DNA of 64,000 nt, taken from Pseudomonas sp. R5-89-07 (lineage in GTDB: Bacteria > Pseudomonadota > Gammaproteobacteria > Pseudomonadales > Pseudomonadaceae). The stretch lies in the NCBI RefSeq assembly GCF_003851685.1, contig NZ_CP027727.1, positions 5,766,001 to 5,830,000 on the forward strand, in the 5' to 3' direction. Of this stretch, positions 42,579 to 51,030 are shown one piece after another (position 1 is the stretch's first letter; each line of letters opens with the position of its first letter). Under the pieces are notes generated by a model that was given only the letters and a program-made list of their open reading frames with translations, searched no databases and had not been told where the DNA came from. The position numbers and the translations under genes are program-made.

Positions 42579-43430
42579 TCAGCCCTTCAGGATCGCCGCA
42601 TAACCTTCGCGGTAAGTCGGGTACGTTGGCACCCACCCCAGCGCCTTGACGCGCGCATTGCTGCATTGCTTGCTGCCCGCGCGTCGCACACTGGCGTCCT
42701 CGGACCACTCTGTCACGCCCAGGTACTCGCGCAACCAGCCCACCACCTCGGCCAATGGCGCCGGCGCATCGTCTACGCCGATATAAACCTTGTCCAGCGA
42801 ACCACCCTGCTCCACATGGCGCAGCAAAAACGCCAGCAAGCCCGCCGCGTCGTCCGCGTGAATCCGGTTGCCATATAAAGGCGGGTCAATTGCCACTCGG
42901 TAACCTTGGCGTACCTGGGTCAATAGCCACTCGCGGCCCGGGCCGTAAATACCGGTCAATCGCACGATGCTCGCCGGGATGCCACTGTTGAGCGCGACCT
43001 GCTCGGCTTCAAGCATGACCTGCCCGGAATATCCCTTCGCCTGGGTTTCAGAGGTTTCGTCGACCCATTCGCCGTTCTGCTGGCCATATACGCTACTGCT
43101 GGACACGAACACCAGATGCTTGGGTTCCTGGCCGTAATCCTGCAGCCACTCCAGCACATGCTTCAGACCCTGCACATACGCCGCGCGATAGCCGGCCTCA
43201 TCGTGGTCGGTCGCTGCAGCGCAATACACCAGGTAATCCACACCACCAATCGGCCAGGTCTCGGGGCAGTCTTTATTGAACAGGTCGCCAGCAATGCCGA
43301 TCACGCCGTCGGGAAGGCGCGAAATATCGCGGCGCAGGCCATGAACCTCCCATCCTCCGGCCAGCAATTGGCTAGCCAGCCGACTACCCACATCGCCGCA
43401 ACCGGCAATCACAACAGAAGGCGCAGACAT
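42579..43430 (-). CDS. SDR-family NAD-dependent epimerase/dehydratase-like protein
   Basis: A 283-residue Rossmann protein of the extended/atypical SDR type, resembling YeeZ. The cofactor motif is GCGDVG at about residues 10-15, and a SSSSVYGQ segment matches the active-site region of epimerases, with tyrosine in VYG. Two ATG codons stand in a row; the second (43430) is seven bases from GGAG and is chosen. It is divergent from exbB. The substrate is unknown. Confidence 0.87.
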   Translation of the reverse strand: MSAPSVVIAGCGDVGSRLASQLLAGGWEVHGLRRDISRLPDGVIGIAGDLFNKDCPETWPIGGVDYLVYCAAATDHDEAGYRAAYVQGLKHVLEWLQDYGQEPKHLVFVSSSSVYGQQNGEWVDETSETQAKGYSGQVMLEAEQVALNSGIPASIVRLTGIYGPGREWLLTQVRQGYRVAIDPPLYGNRIHADDAAGLLAFLLRHVEQGGSLDKVYIGVDDAPAPLAEVVGWLREYLGVTEWSEDASVRRAGSKQCSNARVKALGWVPTYPTYREGYAAILKG

Positions 43431-43520
43431 CATAAAACTCCATTCTTAAAGGCGCAGATTAGCCGCGCGAGAGGAGCAACGGCCAGTAAAAAGCGAAATA
43501 AAGTAACAGTGCCACTTTAG

Positions 43521-43544
43521 TTAACAAGAATTACTTGCAATAAT
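43521..43544. promoter_or_regulatory. Candidate Fur box upstream of exbB-exbD-tonB
   Basis: The run TTAACAAGAATTACTTGCAA followed by TAAT resembles Pseudomonas Fur sites in its spaced A/T triplets and in the AAGAATTACTTGC centre. It is imperfect against the 19-base consensus. The position, about 75-100 bases before exbB, is right for iron repression of the TonB operon. Confidence 0.5.
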
Positions 43545-43619
43545 AACCACCCATTTGTCCTCGACCCGCAGGGGTCTGGCAGGACGATCACCCATTATTT
43601 TCTCTCAGGTCCGGCCAGC

Positions 43620-44585
43620 ATGACACGTCATACAAACCCCGCTTCGCCAACCAAGCCTCACAGCCCATCCCGCGCCTGGCGTGCGATTGCTGCGATGCTG
43701 TTCAGCGTACTGCTGGCGCCGACCGCCGCGTTCGCTGATGCCACCGCACCGGCCGCTCCAGCCGCTGCCGAGCAGAATGCCACCACCCCAGCGGCCGCGC
43801 CGACTGCCACCGACCCGGCCCAGGCTGCAGCCCCTGCTGACGAAACCGGCGTGGTGCTGGAAGAAGACAACACCCTCGGCATGGCACACGACCTGTCCCC
43901 GTGGGGCATGTACCAGAACGCCGACGTGGTGGTGAAAGCCGTGATGATCGGCCTGGCCATCGCCTCGATCATTACCTGGACCATCTGGATCGCCAAAGGC
44001 TTCGAGCTGCTGGGCGCCAAGCGTCGTCTGCGTACCGAAATCGTCCACCTGAAAAAGGCCACCACCCTCAAGGAAGCGAGTGAAACCGCGACCAAGAAGG
44101 GCACCCTGGCCAACCTGCTGGTCCATGACGCCCTGGAAGAAATGCGCCTGTCCGCCAACACCCGCGAAAAAGAAGGCATCAAGGAGCGTGTGAGCTTTCG
44201 CCTGGAGCGCCTGGTGGCGGCTTGCGGTCGCAACATGAGCAGTGGCACCGGCGTGCTGGCGACTATCGGTTCCACCGCCCCCTTCGTCGGCCTGTTCGGT
44301 ACTGTGTGGGGGATCATGAACAGCTTCATCGGCATCGCGAAAACCCAGACCACCAACCTCGCCGTAGTGGCCCCCGGCATCGCCGAAGCCCTGCTGGCTA
44401 CCGCCCTGGGCCTGGTTGCCGCGATTCCTGCGGTGGTGATCTACAACGTCTTCGCCCGTTCGATCGCCGGCTACAAGGCCCAGGTGTCGGATGCGTCGGC
44501 AGAAGTCCTGCTGCTGGTCAGCCGCGACCTCGATCACCTGCCTACCGAGCGCAGCTCGCAACCGCACATGGTGAAAGTGGGGTAA
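43620..44585 (+). CDS. exbB: TonB-system proton channel subunit ExbB
   Basis: A 321-residue inner-membrane protein. A signal-like segment covers residues 1-40 and is followed by an Ala/Pro-rich periplasmic stretch to about 90, the extended form usual in Pseudomonas. Three core helices follow (about 105-125, 210-245 and 260-285), with the conserved MSSGTGVLATIGSTAPFVGLFGTVWGI run. With ExbD it uses the proton motive force to energise TonB. It is the first gene of exbB-exbD-tonB. Confidence 0.95.
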   Translation: MTRHTNPASPTKPHSPSRAWRAIAAMLFSVLLAPTAAFADATAPAAPAAAEQNATTPAAAPTATDPAQAAAPADETGVVLEEDNTLGMAHDLSPWGMYQNADVVVKAVMIGLAIASIITWTIWIAKGFELLGAKRRLRTEIVHLKKATTLKEASETATKKGTLANLLVHDALEEMRLSANTREKEGIKERVSFRLERLVAACGRNMSSGTGVLATIGSTAPFVGLFGTVWGIMNSFIGIAKTQTTNLAVVAPGIAEALLATALGLVAAIPAVVIYNVFARSIAGYKAQVSDASAEVLLLVSRDLDHLPTERSSQPHMVKVG

Positions 44586-44591
44586 TCGGCC

Positions 44592-45017
44592 ATGGGCCTG
44601 CATTTGAATCAAGGCGACGATGAACTCGTCGAGAACCACGAAATCAACGTCACGCCGTTTATCGACGTGATGCTGGTGTTGCTGATCATCTTCATGGTGG
44701 CGGCACCGTTGGCCACCGTGGACATCAAGGTTGACCTTCCTGCCTCCAGCGCCAAGCCGGCGCCACGGCCGGAGAAGCCGATCTTCCTCAGTGTGAAGGC
44801 GGACCAGCGCCTGTTCCTGGGCGAAGAAGAAGTCAAGGCTGAAACCCTGGGGCCGGTGCTCGACGCCAAGACCCAGGGCAAGAAAGACACGACGATCTTC
44901 TTCCAGGCCGACAAGGGCGTGGACTACGGCGACCTGATGGGCGTGATGGATGCCCTGCGGGCGGCCGGCTACCTCAAGGTAGGCCTGGTCGGACTTGAGA
45001 CGGCAGCCAAGAAATGA
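44592..45017 (+). CDS. exbD: TonB-system proton channel subunit ExbD
   Basis: A 141-residue protein with one N-terminal helix at about 20-42. The protonatable aspartate lies in VTPFIDVMLVLLIIFMV (Asp25 by count from the first ATG). The periplasmic part follows. It lies six bases after exbB, and its stop codon overlaps the tonB start (ATGA). Confidence 0.95.
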   Translation: MGLHLNQGDDELVENHEINVTPFIDVMLVLLIIFMVAAPLATVDIKVDLPASSAKPAPRPEKPIFLSVKADQRLFLGEEEVKAETLGPVLDAKTQGKKDTTIFFQADKGVDYGDLMGVMDALRAAGYLKVGLVGLETAAKK

Positions 45018-45760
45018 TCACGACGCGCCACAAACTGACGCGTTATGGCACCAGCCTCGCAGTCGTGCTGGGCGTGCATGCCGTCGCGATCATCATCGCC
45101 CTTCAATGGTCCGCGCCGCAGGCGATCCCGTTGCCACCGGCCGCGATGGTCATCGACCTGGCCCCCCTGCCGGCGCCACCGCCGCCTCCGGCACCGCCCA
45201 AGGTCGTGGCACCACCACCGCCGCCGGTCGAAGAGCTGCCTTTGCCGAAACTGGCCGAGGCGCCCAAGCCGACGATCCAGGTGCCCAAGCCGGTCAAGCC
45301 CAAGCCCAAGCCACAACCGCCCAAGCCGGTGGAGAAAAAGCCCGATCCGCCCAAGGAAAAACCTTCCGAGGAGCCACCGAGCGAAACACCGCCGAGCAAC
45401 GCGCCTGCGCAAAAATCTGCCCAGCCTGCTCCCGGTCCATCGGCGCAACAGCTGGCGGCCCAGGCATCCTGGCAAAGCACCCTGCTGGCGCACCTGCAGA
45501 AGTACAAGAAGTACCCGCCGGGCGCCCAGCAGCGTGGCAAGGAAGGCATGAACCGCTTGCGCTTCGTGGTTGATGGCGAAGGCAATGTGCTGTCTTACGA
45601 ACTGGAAGGCCGCTCCGGCAACGCCGACCTGGACCGTGCGACGCTGGAGATGATCCGCAAGGCGCAACCCTTGCCCAAGCCGCCCGCCGACCTGTTGAAA
45701 AACGGCAGCGTGGAACTCGTCGCACCGTTCGTTTACAACATCGACAAGCGTCGCCGTTAG
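45014..45760 (+). CDS. tonB: Energy-transducing protein TonB
   Basis: A 248-residue protein with an N-terminal anchor helix (about 14-35), a long periplasmic Pro-rich spacer at about 50-140 (APPPPPAPPK, then many PKP repeats, EKKP and KEKP), and a C-terminal TonB domain at about 155-245 (YPPGAQQRGKEGMNRLRFVV). It would transfer energy to outer-membrane siderophore and cobalamin receptors. Start overlaps exbD stop. A REP-like hairpin follows. Confidence 0.95.
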   Translation: MITTRHKLTRYGTSLAVVLGVHAVAIIIALQWSAPQAIPLPPAAMVIDLAPLPAPPPPPAPPKVVAPPPPPVEELPLPKLAEAPKPTIQVPKPVKPKPKPQPPKPVEKKPDPPKEKPSEEPPSETPPSNAPAQKSAQPAPGPSAQQLAAQASWQSTLLAHLQKYKKYPPGAQQRGKEGMNRLRFVVDGEGNVLSYELEGRSGNADLDRATLEMIRKAQPLPKPPADLLKNGSVELVAPFVYNIDKRRR

Positions 45761-45768
45761 CAGAACCG

Positions 45769-45795
45769 TGTGGGAGGGGCCCGTTCCCTCCCACA
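45769..45795. repeat. REP-like hairpin after tonB
   Basis: TGTGGGAGGG and CCCTCCCACA form a 10-bp stem with a 7-base loop (GCCCGTT). It is a variant single copy of the GGGGGCTTGCCCCC REP family and lies nine bases after the tonB stop, where it may mark the end of the operon. Confidence 0.8.
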
Positions 45796-45918
45796 TGCAT
45801 CTGCAGCGAATCAGCAAAATTACCGACACTCCCCGCTCAATCCCCAGCAAAGTTCTGATAACGTGCGTCTATCGATTGCAGCCGGTATGCTTGGCCCGCA
45901 ACCTCATGGACGCCCGCT

Positions 45919-46839
45919 ATGACTCTTACAGAATTACGCTACATCGTGACCCTCGCCCAAGAGCAGCACTTTGGCCACGCGGCCGAGCGTTGCCACGTCA
46001 GCCAGCCGACGCTGTCGGTGGGTGTGAAAAAGCTTGAAGACGAACTCGGTGTGCTGATTTTCGAGCGCAGCAAGAGCGCCGTGCGCCTCACCCCCGTGGG
46101 CGAAGGCATCGTTGCCCAGGCCCAGAAGGTACTGGAGCAAGCGCAAAGCATTCGCGAACTGGCCCAGGCTGGCAAGAACCAGCTGACCGCACCGCTCAAG
46201 GTCGGCGCCATCTACACCGTCGGGCCCTACCTGTTCCCGCACCTGATCCCGCAACTGCACCGCGTTGCGCCGCAGATGCCGCTGTATATCGAAGAAAACT
46301 TCACCCACGTGCTGCGCGACAAACTGCGCAACGGTGAGCTGGACGCGATCATCATCGCCCTGCCGTTCAACGAGGCGGACGTACTGACCCTGCCGCTCTA
46401 CGACGAACCGTTCTACGTACTGATGCCCGCATCGCACCCCTGGACCAAGAAGGACACCATCGATGCCGGCCTGCTCAATGACAAGAGCCTGCTGCTGCTC
46501 GGTGAAGGCCACTGCTTCCGCGACCAGGTACTGGAAGCCTGTCCGACCCTGACCAAGGGCAATGACGGCGCCAAGCACACCACAGTGGAATCCAGCTCTC
46601 TGGAGACCATTCGCCATATGGTCGCTTCCGGCCTGGGTATTTCGATCCTGCCGCTGTCGGCGGTAGACAGCCATCACTACGCCCCTGGCGTGATCGAAGT
46701 GCGCCCACTCACGCCACCGGTGCCCTTCCGCACCGTGGCCATCGCCTGGCGCGCCAGCTTTCCGCGACCAAAAGCGATTGAGATTCTCGCCGACTCGATA
46801 CGCCTGTGCTCGGTGGCCAAACCGCCTGCTGCGAGCTAA
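45919..46839 (+). CDS. oxyR: Hydrogen peroxide-sensing LysR regulator OxyR
   Basis: A 306-residue LysR regulator with the helix-turn-helix at about 18-37 (HFGHAAERCHVSQPTLSVGV) and the redox pair Cys199 and Cys208 (EGHCF and LEACP), the exact positions of E. coli OxyR. On oxidation it activates catalase and peroxiredoxin genes. It precedes recG by eight bases, and the two are probably co-transcribed as in other Pseudomonas. Confidence 0.97.
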   Translation: MTLTELRYIVTLAQEQHFGHAAERCHVSQPTLSVGVKKLEDELGVLIFERSKSAVRLTPVGEGIVAQAQKVLEQAQSIRELAQAGKNQLTAPLKVGAIYTVGPYLFPHLIPQLHRVAPQMPLYIEENFTHVLRDKLRNGELDAIIIALPFNEADVLTLPLYDEPFYVLMPASHPWTKKDTIDAGLLNDKSLLLLGEGHCFRDQVLEACPTLTKGNDGAKHTTVESSSLETIRHMVASGLGISILPLSAVDSHHYAPGVIEVRPLTPPVPFRTVAIAWRASFPRPKAIEILADSIRLCSVAKPPAAS

Positions 46840-46847
46840 GTAACGGT

Positions 46848-48923
46848 ATGACAGAGCTGTCGCAGGTGCCGGTGACCGCACTCAAGGGTGTCGGTGAGGC
46901 CATGGCCGAGAAACTGGCCAAGGTCGGTCTGGAAAATCTTCAGGACGTGCTGTTCCACCTGCCGCTGCGCTACCAGGACCGCACCCGCGTCGTGCCCATC
47001 GGCCAGTTGCGTCCTGGCCAGGACGCGGTGATCGAGGGCACCGTCAGCGGCGCCGACGTGGTGATGGGCAAGCGCCGCAGCCTGGTGGTGCGCCTGCAGG
47101 ACGGCACCGGTGGCCTGAGCCTGCGCTTTTACCATTTCAGCAATGCGCAGAAAGAAGGCCTCAAGCGCGGCACCCGTGTACGCTGCTACGGCGAAGCCCG
47201 CCCTGGCGCCTCGGGCCTGGAGATCTACCACCCCGAGTACCGCGCCATTACCGGCGACGAACCGCCACCGGTGGACACCACCCTCACACCGATCTACCCG
47301 CTGACCGAAGGCCTTACCCAGCAGCGCCTGCGCCAGCTGTGCATGCAAACCCTGACGATGCTCGGCCCGCAAAGCCTGCCCGACTGGCTGCCACTGGAGC
47401 TGGCCCGCGATTATCAGCTGGCACCGCTGGCGGATGCGATTCGCTACCTGCATCACCCACCGGCCGACGCCGATGTCGATGAACTCGCCCTCGGCCATCA
47501 CTGGGCTCAGCATCGCCTGGCCTTCGAAGAATTGCTCACCCATCAGCTGTCCCAGCAACGCCTGCGCGAAAGCATGCGCTCGTTGCGCGCACCAGCCATG
47601 CCCAAAGCCACACGCTTGCCCGCGCAGTACCTGGCCAACCTGGGTTTCGCACCGACCGGCGCCCAGCAGCGTGTCGGCAACGAAATCGCCTACGACCTCA
47701 GCCAGCAGGAGCCGATGCTGCGCCTGATCCAGGGCGATGTGGGCGCGGGCAAGACCGTGGTCGCCGCCCTCGCCGCCCTGCAGGCCCTGGAAGCCGGTTA
47801 CCAGGTAGCGCTGATGGCACCCACGGAAATTCTCGCTGAACAGCACTTCATCACCTTCAAGCGCTGGCTCGAACCGCTGGGGCTGGAAGTGGCGTGGCTG
47901 GCCGGCAAGCTCAAGGGCAAGAACCGTGCGGCCGCGCTGGAGCAGATCGCTGCCGGCGCGCCCATGGTGGTGGGCACCCATGCGCTGTTCCAGGACGAAG
48001 TGCAGTTCAAGAACCTGGCGCTGGTGATCATCGACGAACAGCACCGCTTCGGCGTGCAACAGCGCCTGGCCCTGCGCCAGAAAGGCGTGGGCGGACGCAT
48101 GAACCCGCACCAGTTGATCATGACCGCCACACCCATCCCGCGCACCCTGGCGATGAGCGCCTACGCCGACCTCGACACCTCGATCCTCGACGAACTGCCC
48201 CCCGGCCGTACCCCGGTCAACACCGTGCTGGTCACCGACACGCGGCGCGTCGAAGTGATCGAACGTGTGCGCGGTGCCTGCGCCGAAGGCCGCCAGGCTT
48301 ACTGGGTGTGTACGCTGATCGAGGAGTCCGAAGAGCTGACCTGCCAGGCCGCCGAAACCACCTATGAAGACCTCACCAGTGCCCTGGGCGAGCTCAAGGT
48401 CGGGCTGATTCACGGGCGCATGAAACCCGCCGAAAAAGCCGCGGTGATGGCCGAATTCAAGGCCGGCAACCTGCAACTGCTGGTGGCCACCACGGTGATC
48501 GAAGTCGGCGTGGACGTGCCCAACGCCAGCCTGATGATCATTGAAAACCCCGAGCGCCTGGGCCTGGCGCAATTGCACCAATTGCGTGGCCGCGTCGGCC
48601 GGGGCAGCGCCGCCAGCCATTGCGTGCTGCTGTATCACCCGCCACTGTCGCAGATCGGCCGCCAACGGCTGGGGATCATGCGCGAAACCAACGATGGCTT
48701 TGTCATCGCCGAAAAAGACCTGGAGCTGCGCGGGCCGGGTGAAATGTTAGGCACCCGCCAAACCGGCTTGCTGCAATTCAAGGTCGCCGATCTGATGCGC
48801 GACGCCGACCTGTTGCCCGCTGTGCGCGATGCGGCGCAAGCGCTGCTGGAACGCTGGCCGGAGCATGTCAGCCCATTGCTCAACCGCTGGCTGCGGCACG
48901 GGCAGCAATATGGCCAAGTGTGA
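46848..48923 (+). CDS. recG: ATP-dependent DNA helicase RecG
   Basis: A 691-residue superfamily 2 branch-migration helicase that rescues stalled forks and processes Holliday junctions. An N-terminal wedge/OB domain (about 60-160) is followed by Walker A GDVGAGKT near 296, DEQH near 396 and the C-terminal TRG-like motor motifs. The ATG at 46848 starts MTELSQVPVTALKGVG; its ribosome site is weak. It sits eight bases after oxyR, which suggests translational coupling. Confidence 0.97.
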   Translation: MTELSQVPVTALKGVGEAMAEKLAKVGLENLQDVLFHLPLRYQDRTRVVPIGQLRPGQDAVIEGTVSGADVVMGKRRSLVVRLQDGTGGLSLRFYHFSNAQKEGLKRGTRVRCYGEARPGASGLEIYHPEYRAITGDEPPPVDTTLTPIYPLTEGLTQQRLRQLCMQTLTMLGPQSLPDWLPLELARDYQLAPLADAIRYLHHPPADADVDELALGHHWAQHRLAFEELLTHQLSQQRLRESMRSLRAPAMPKATRLPAQYLANLGFAPTGAQQRVGNEIAYDLSQQEPMLRLIQGDVGAGKTVVAALAALQALEAGYQVALMAPTEILAEQHFITFKRWLEPLGLEVAWLAGKLKGKNRAAALEQIAAGAPMVVGTHALFQDEVQFKNLALVIIDEQHRFGVQQRLALRQKGVGGRMNPHQLIMTATPIPRTLAMSAYADLDTSILDELPPGRTPVNTVLVTDTRRVEVIERVRGACAEGRQAYWVCTLIEESEELTCQAAETTYEDLTSALGELKVGLIHGRMKPAEKAAVMAEFKAGNLQLLVATTVIEVGVDVPNASLMIIENPERLGLAQLHQLRGRVGRGSAASHCVLLYHPPLSQIGRQRLGIMRETNDGFVIAEKDLELRGPGEMLGTRQTGLLQFKVADLMRDADLLPAVRDAAQALLERWPEHVSPLLNRWLRHGQQYGQV

Positions 48924-49000
48924 CGCCGGACTCACTTATCCGACCTACACCTGTATCAAGCTGGTTATACTCCAATGAATGTAAGAAATTGGATCCGGCC

Positions 49001-50401
49001 ATGTCAGAAGTTGCCCTCGCTACAGCCCCACTGACCGCCCCACCGGTCATTCGGGCGCTGCTCGCAAAGCTCGCCATTCCCTACACGGAAGTCATCGAAC
49101 AGACTGGCCTGAACCCTGCACGAAAGGTCCAGGCGGTACTGCTCGAAGACGCCGTTGGCGCGCTCATGGTGCTGTTCCCCCAGAGCCAGTTGCTCGACCT
49201 CAACCGTCTGACCGAACTGACCGGTCGCCGCCTCACGGCCGTGGCGCCGGAGCGCGTCGAGCGCATGCTGGGCAAGCATGAGCTGAACCTGCTGCCGGGC
49301 CTGCCGCCGCTCACCAGTTCGCCCTGCCTGTATGAAGGCAGCCTGCTCAACGAGCCGAGTCTATTGGTGCATTCGGGCGAAGCCGGGCTGCTGCTGGAAA
49401 TCGCCAGCGAGCACTTCAAGATTATGCTGACCAAGGCCAGTGCCGCGCAGTTCGGCGAGCCACTGAGCAACATTCGCCCCAACCTCGACCGCCCCAACGA
49501 TGACCGTGAGGAAATCACCCAGGCGATGCAGGCATTCACCGCGCGCCGTATCCAGCAACGCCTGGAAGCGACCATCGAGATCCCGCCGCTGGCCGACACC
49601 GCGCAGAAGATCATCAAACTGCGCGTCGACCCCAACGCCACCATCGACGACATCACCGGCGTGGTGGAAACCGACCCGGCCCTGGCCGCCCAAGTGGTGA
49701 GCTGGGCGGCGTCGCCCTACTACGCATCGCCCGGCAAGATCCGTTCGGTGGAAGACGCCATCGTGCGCGTGCTGGGCTTCGATCTGGTGATCAACCTGGC
49801 GCTGGGCCTGGCCTTGGGCAAAACCCTGAGCCTGCCCAAGGACCGCCCGCACCAGTCCACGCCGTACTGGCACCAGTCGATCTACACCGCTGCCGTGATC
49901 GAAGGCCTGACCCGCGCCATGCCCCGTGCCCAGCGCCCGGAAGCCGGCCTGACCTACCTTGCCGGCTTGCTGCACAACTTTGGCTATCTGCTGCTGGCCC
50001 ATGTGTTCCCGCCGCACTTCTCGCTGATCTGCCGCCACCTGGAGGTCAATCCGCACTTGTGCCACAGCTATGTGGAGCAACACCTGTTGGGCATCAGCCG
50101 CGAGCAGATCGGCGCCTGGCTGATGCGCTACTGGGACATGCCGGACGAGCTGTCCACCGCCCTGCGTTTCCAGCACGACCCGACCTACGACGGGCAATAC
50201 GCCGAGTACCCGAACCTGGTGTGCCTGGCCGTGCGCCTGTTGCGCAGCCGAGGCATCGGTTCCGGGCCGGATGAGGCCATTCCCGATGCGTTGCTCGAGC
50301 GCCTGGGCTTGAGCCGTGAAAAGGCTGAGGAAGTGGTCGGCAAGGTGCTGGATGCCGAGGTGCTGTTGCGCGAGCTGGCGTCGCAGTTCACCCAGCCTTG
50401 A
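49001..50401 (+). CDS. YbaK-like and HDOD two-domain protein
   Basis: A 466-residue protein. Residues about 14-150 resemble the YbaK/ProRS editing domain (VIRALLAKLAIPYTEV, VQAVLLEDAVGALMVL, LLVHSGEAGLLLEIA). Residues about 205-410 form an HDOD domain (IEIPPLADTAQKIIKLRVDP, GVVETDPALAAQVVSWA, LTYLAGLLHNFGYLLLAHVFP). HDOD domains lack phosphohydrolase activity and act in signalling. The order recG then this gene matches PAO1 PA5346. The ATG at 49001 begins the YbaK-like part. The role is unknown; whether the YbaK part can still edit tRNA is doubtful. Confidence 0.88.
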   Translation: MSEVALATAPLTAPPVIRALLAKLAIPYTEVIEQTGLNPARKVQAVLLEDAVGALMVLFPQSQLLDLNRLTELTGRRLTAVAPERVERMLGKHELNLLPGLPPLTSSPCLYEGSLLNEPSLLVHSGEAGLLLEIASEHFKIMLTKASAAQFGEPLSNIRPNLDRPNDDREEITQAMQAFTARRIQQRLEATIEIPPLADTAQKIIKLRVDPNATIDDITGVVETDPALAAQVVSWAASPYYASPGKIRSVEDAIVRVLGFDLVINLALGLALGKTLSLPKDRPHQSTPYWHQSIYTAAVIEGLTRAMPRAQRPEAGLTYLAGLLHNFGYLLLAHVFPPHFSLICRHLEVNPHLCHSYVEQHLLGISREQIGAWLMRYWDMPDELSTALRFQHDPTYDGQYAEYPNLVCLAVRLLRSRGIGSGPDEAIPDALLERLGLSREKAEEVVGKVLDAEVLLRELASQFTQP

Positions 50402-50422
50402 ATGTGTAGCCTGTCAGACTGC

Positions 50423-50507
50423 AATCGGGGGCAAGCCCCCTCCCACATTCGACCGCATTCCAAAGCTGGAACTCGGTTAAGTGTGGGAGGGGGCTTGCCC
50501 CCGATAA
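50423..50507. repeat. Two GGGGGCTTGCCCCC REPs in the opposite order to a REPIN
   Basis: The left REP reads AATCGGGGGCAAGCCCCC then TCCCACATT, and the right REP at 50481-50507 reads GTGTGGGAGGGGGCTTGC then CCCCGATA. The pair is therefore arranged with the GTGGGAGG ends facing inward, the reverse of the complete REPINs at 10901 and 42475. It lies between the convergent HDOD and SCP2-like genes. Confidence 0.9.
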
Positions 50508-50531
50508 ATCCGCCTCGGTTTAACTGAACGC

Positions 50532-50906
50532 CTACTTCTTTTTCTTCGGCTTCAAATACTTGGTCAACCCCTGAAACCAGATCACCAGCGCCGGGTTGCC
50601 CTTGATCTGGATCGACTTGTCCTGAATGCCCGTCATGAACGCCAGTTGCTTGTTCTTGGCCTGCATCGTGGCGAAGCCGTAGGCGGCATCCTTGAACGCA
50701 ATCGCGAACGCCGGCGCCGGGTGTACACCCGAGCGGCTGGTGATGCGCTGGTCCTTGACAATGAAGTGACGGGCAACCTTGCCGTCGAGGGTCTGCAACT
50801 GGAAGGCCAGGTCTTTGTCACCTAGCTGCTGCTGGAAGGCGGGGTTGGTGCGGCTGGCTTTGCCCATCATCAGGCCCAGCACCCACAGGAGAAGACGAAA
50901 TTTCAT
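50532..50906 (-). CDS. Small SCP2-sterol-transfer-like protein
   Basis: A 124-residue protein with a hydrophobic N-terminus (LLLWVLGLMM) and a body reading KDLAFQLQTLDGKVARHFIV and KGNPALVIWFQGLTKYL, like the SCP2 lipid-carrier fold. It ends in KPKKKK. It keeps the place of PA5347 next to the HDOD gene. The ATG at 50906 follows GAGG. Similar proteins carry the label helicase in some databases, which nothing in the sequence supports. Function unknown. Confidence 0.75.
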   Translation of the reverse strand: MKFRLLLWVLGLMMGKASRTNPAFQQQLGDKDLAFQLQTLDGKVARHFIVKDQRITSRSGVHPAPAFAIAFKDAAYGFATMQAKNKQLAFMTGIQDKSIQIKGNPALVIWFQGLTKYLKPKKKK

Positions 50907-50964
50907 GCACACGGCCTCGGTGTAATTATTGAGTGGCCGCAGCAGTGTAACGATTTGCAGGCAG

Positions 50965-51007
50965 AACGCCACCGATCTCGCGCTTTAGCGGGAGATCGGT
51001 TGGCGTT
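50965..51007. terminator. Long hairpin at the end of the type VI secretion operon
   Basis: AACGCC-ACCGATCTC (50965-50979) pairs with GAGATCGGT-TGGCGTT (50992-51007) with one bulge, and the loop has an inner CGC/GCG pair. It stands 23 bases after the tagQ stop on the minus strand. No clear T run follows, so it may be a processing or protection hairpin rather than a strict Rho-independent terminator. Confidence 0.5.
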
Positions 51008-51030
51008 TAACGCTTATAGCAGCATGTTGC

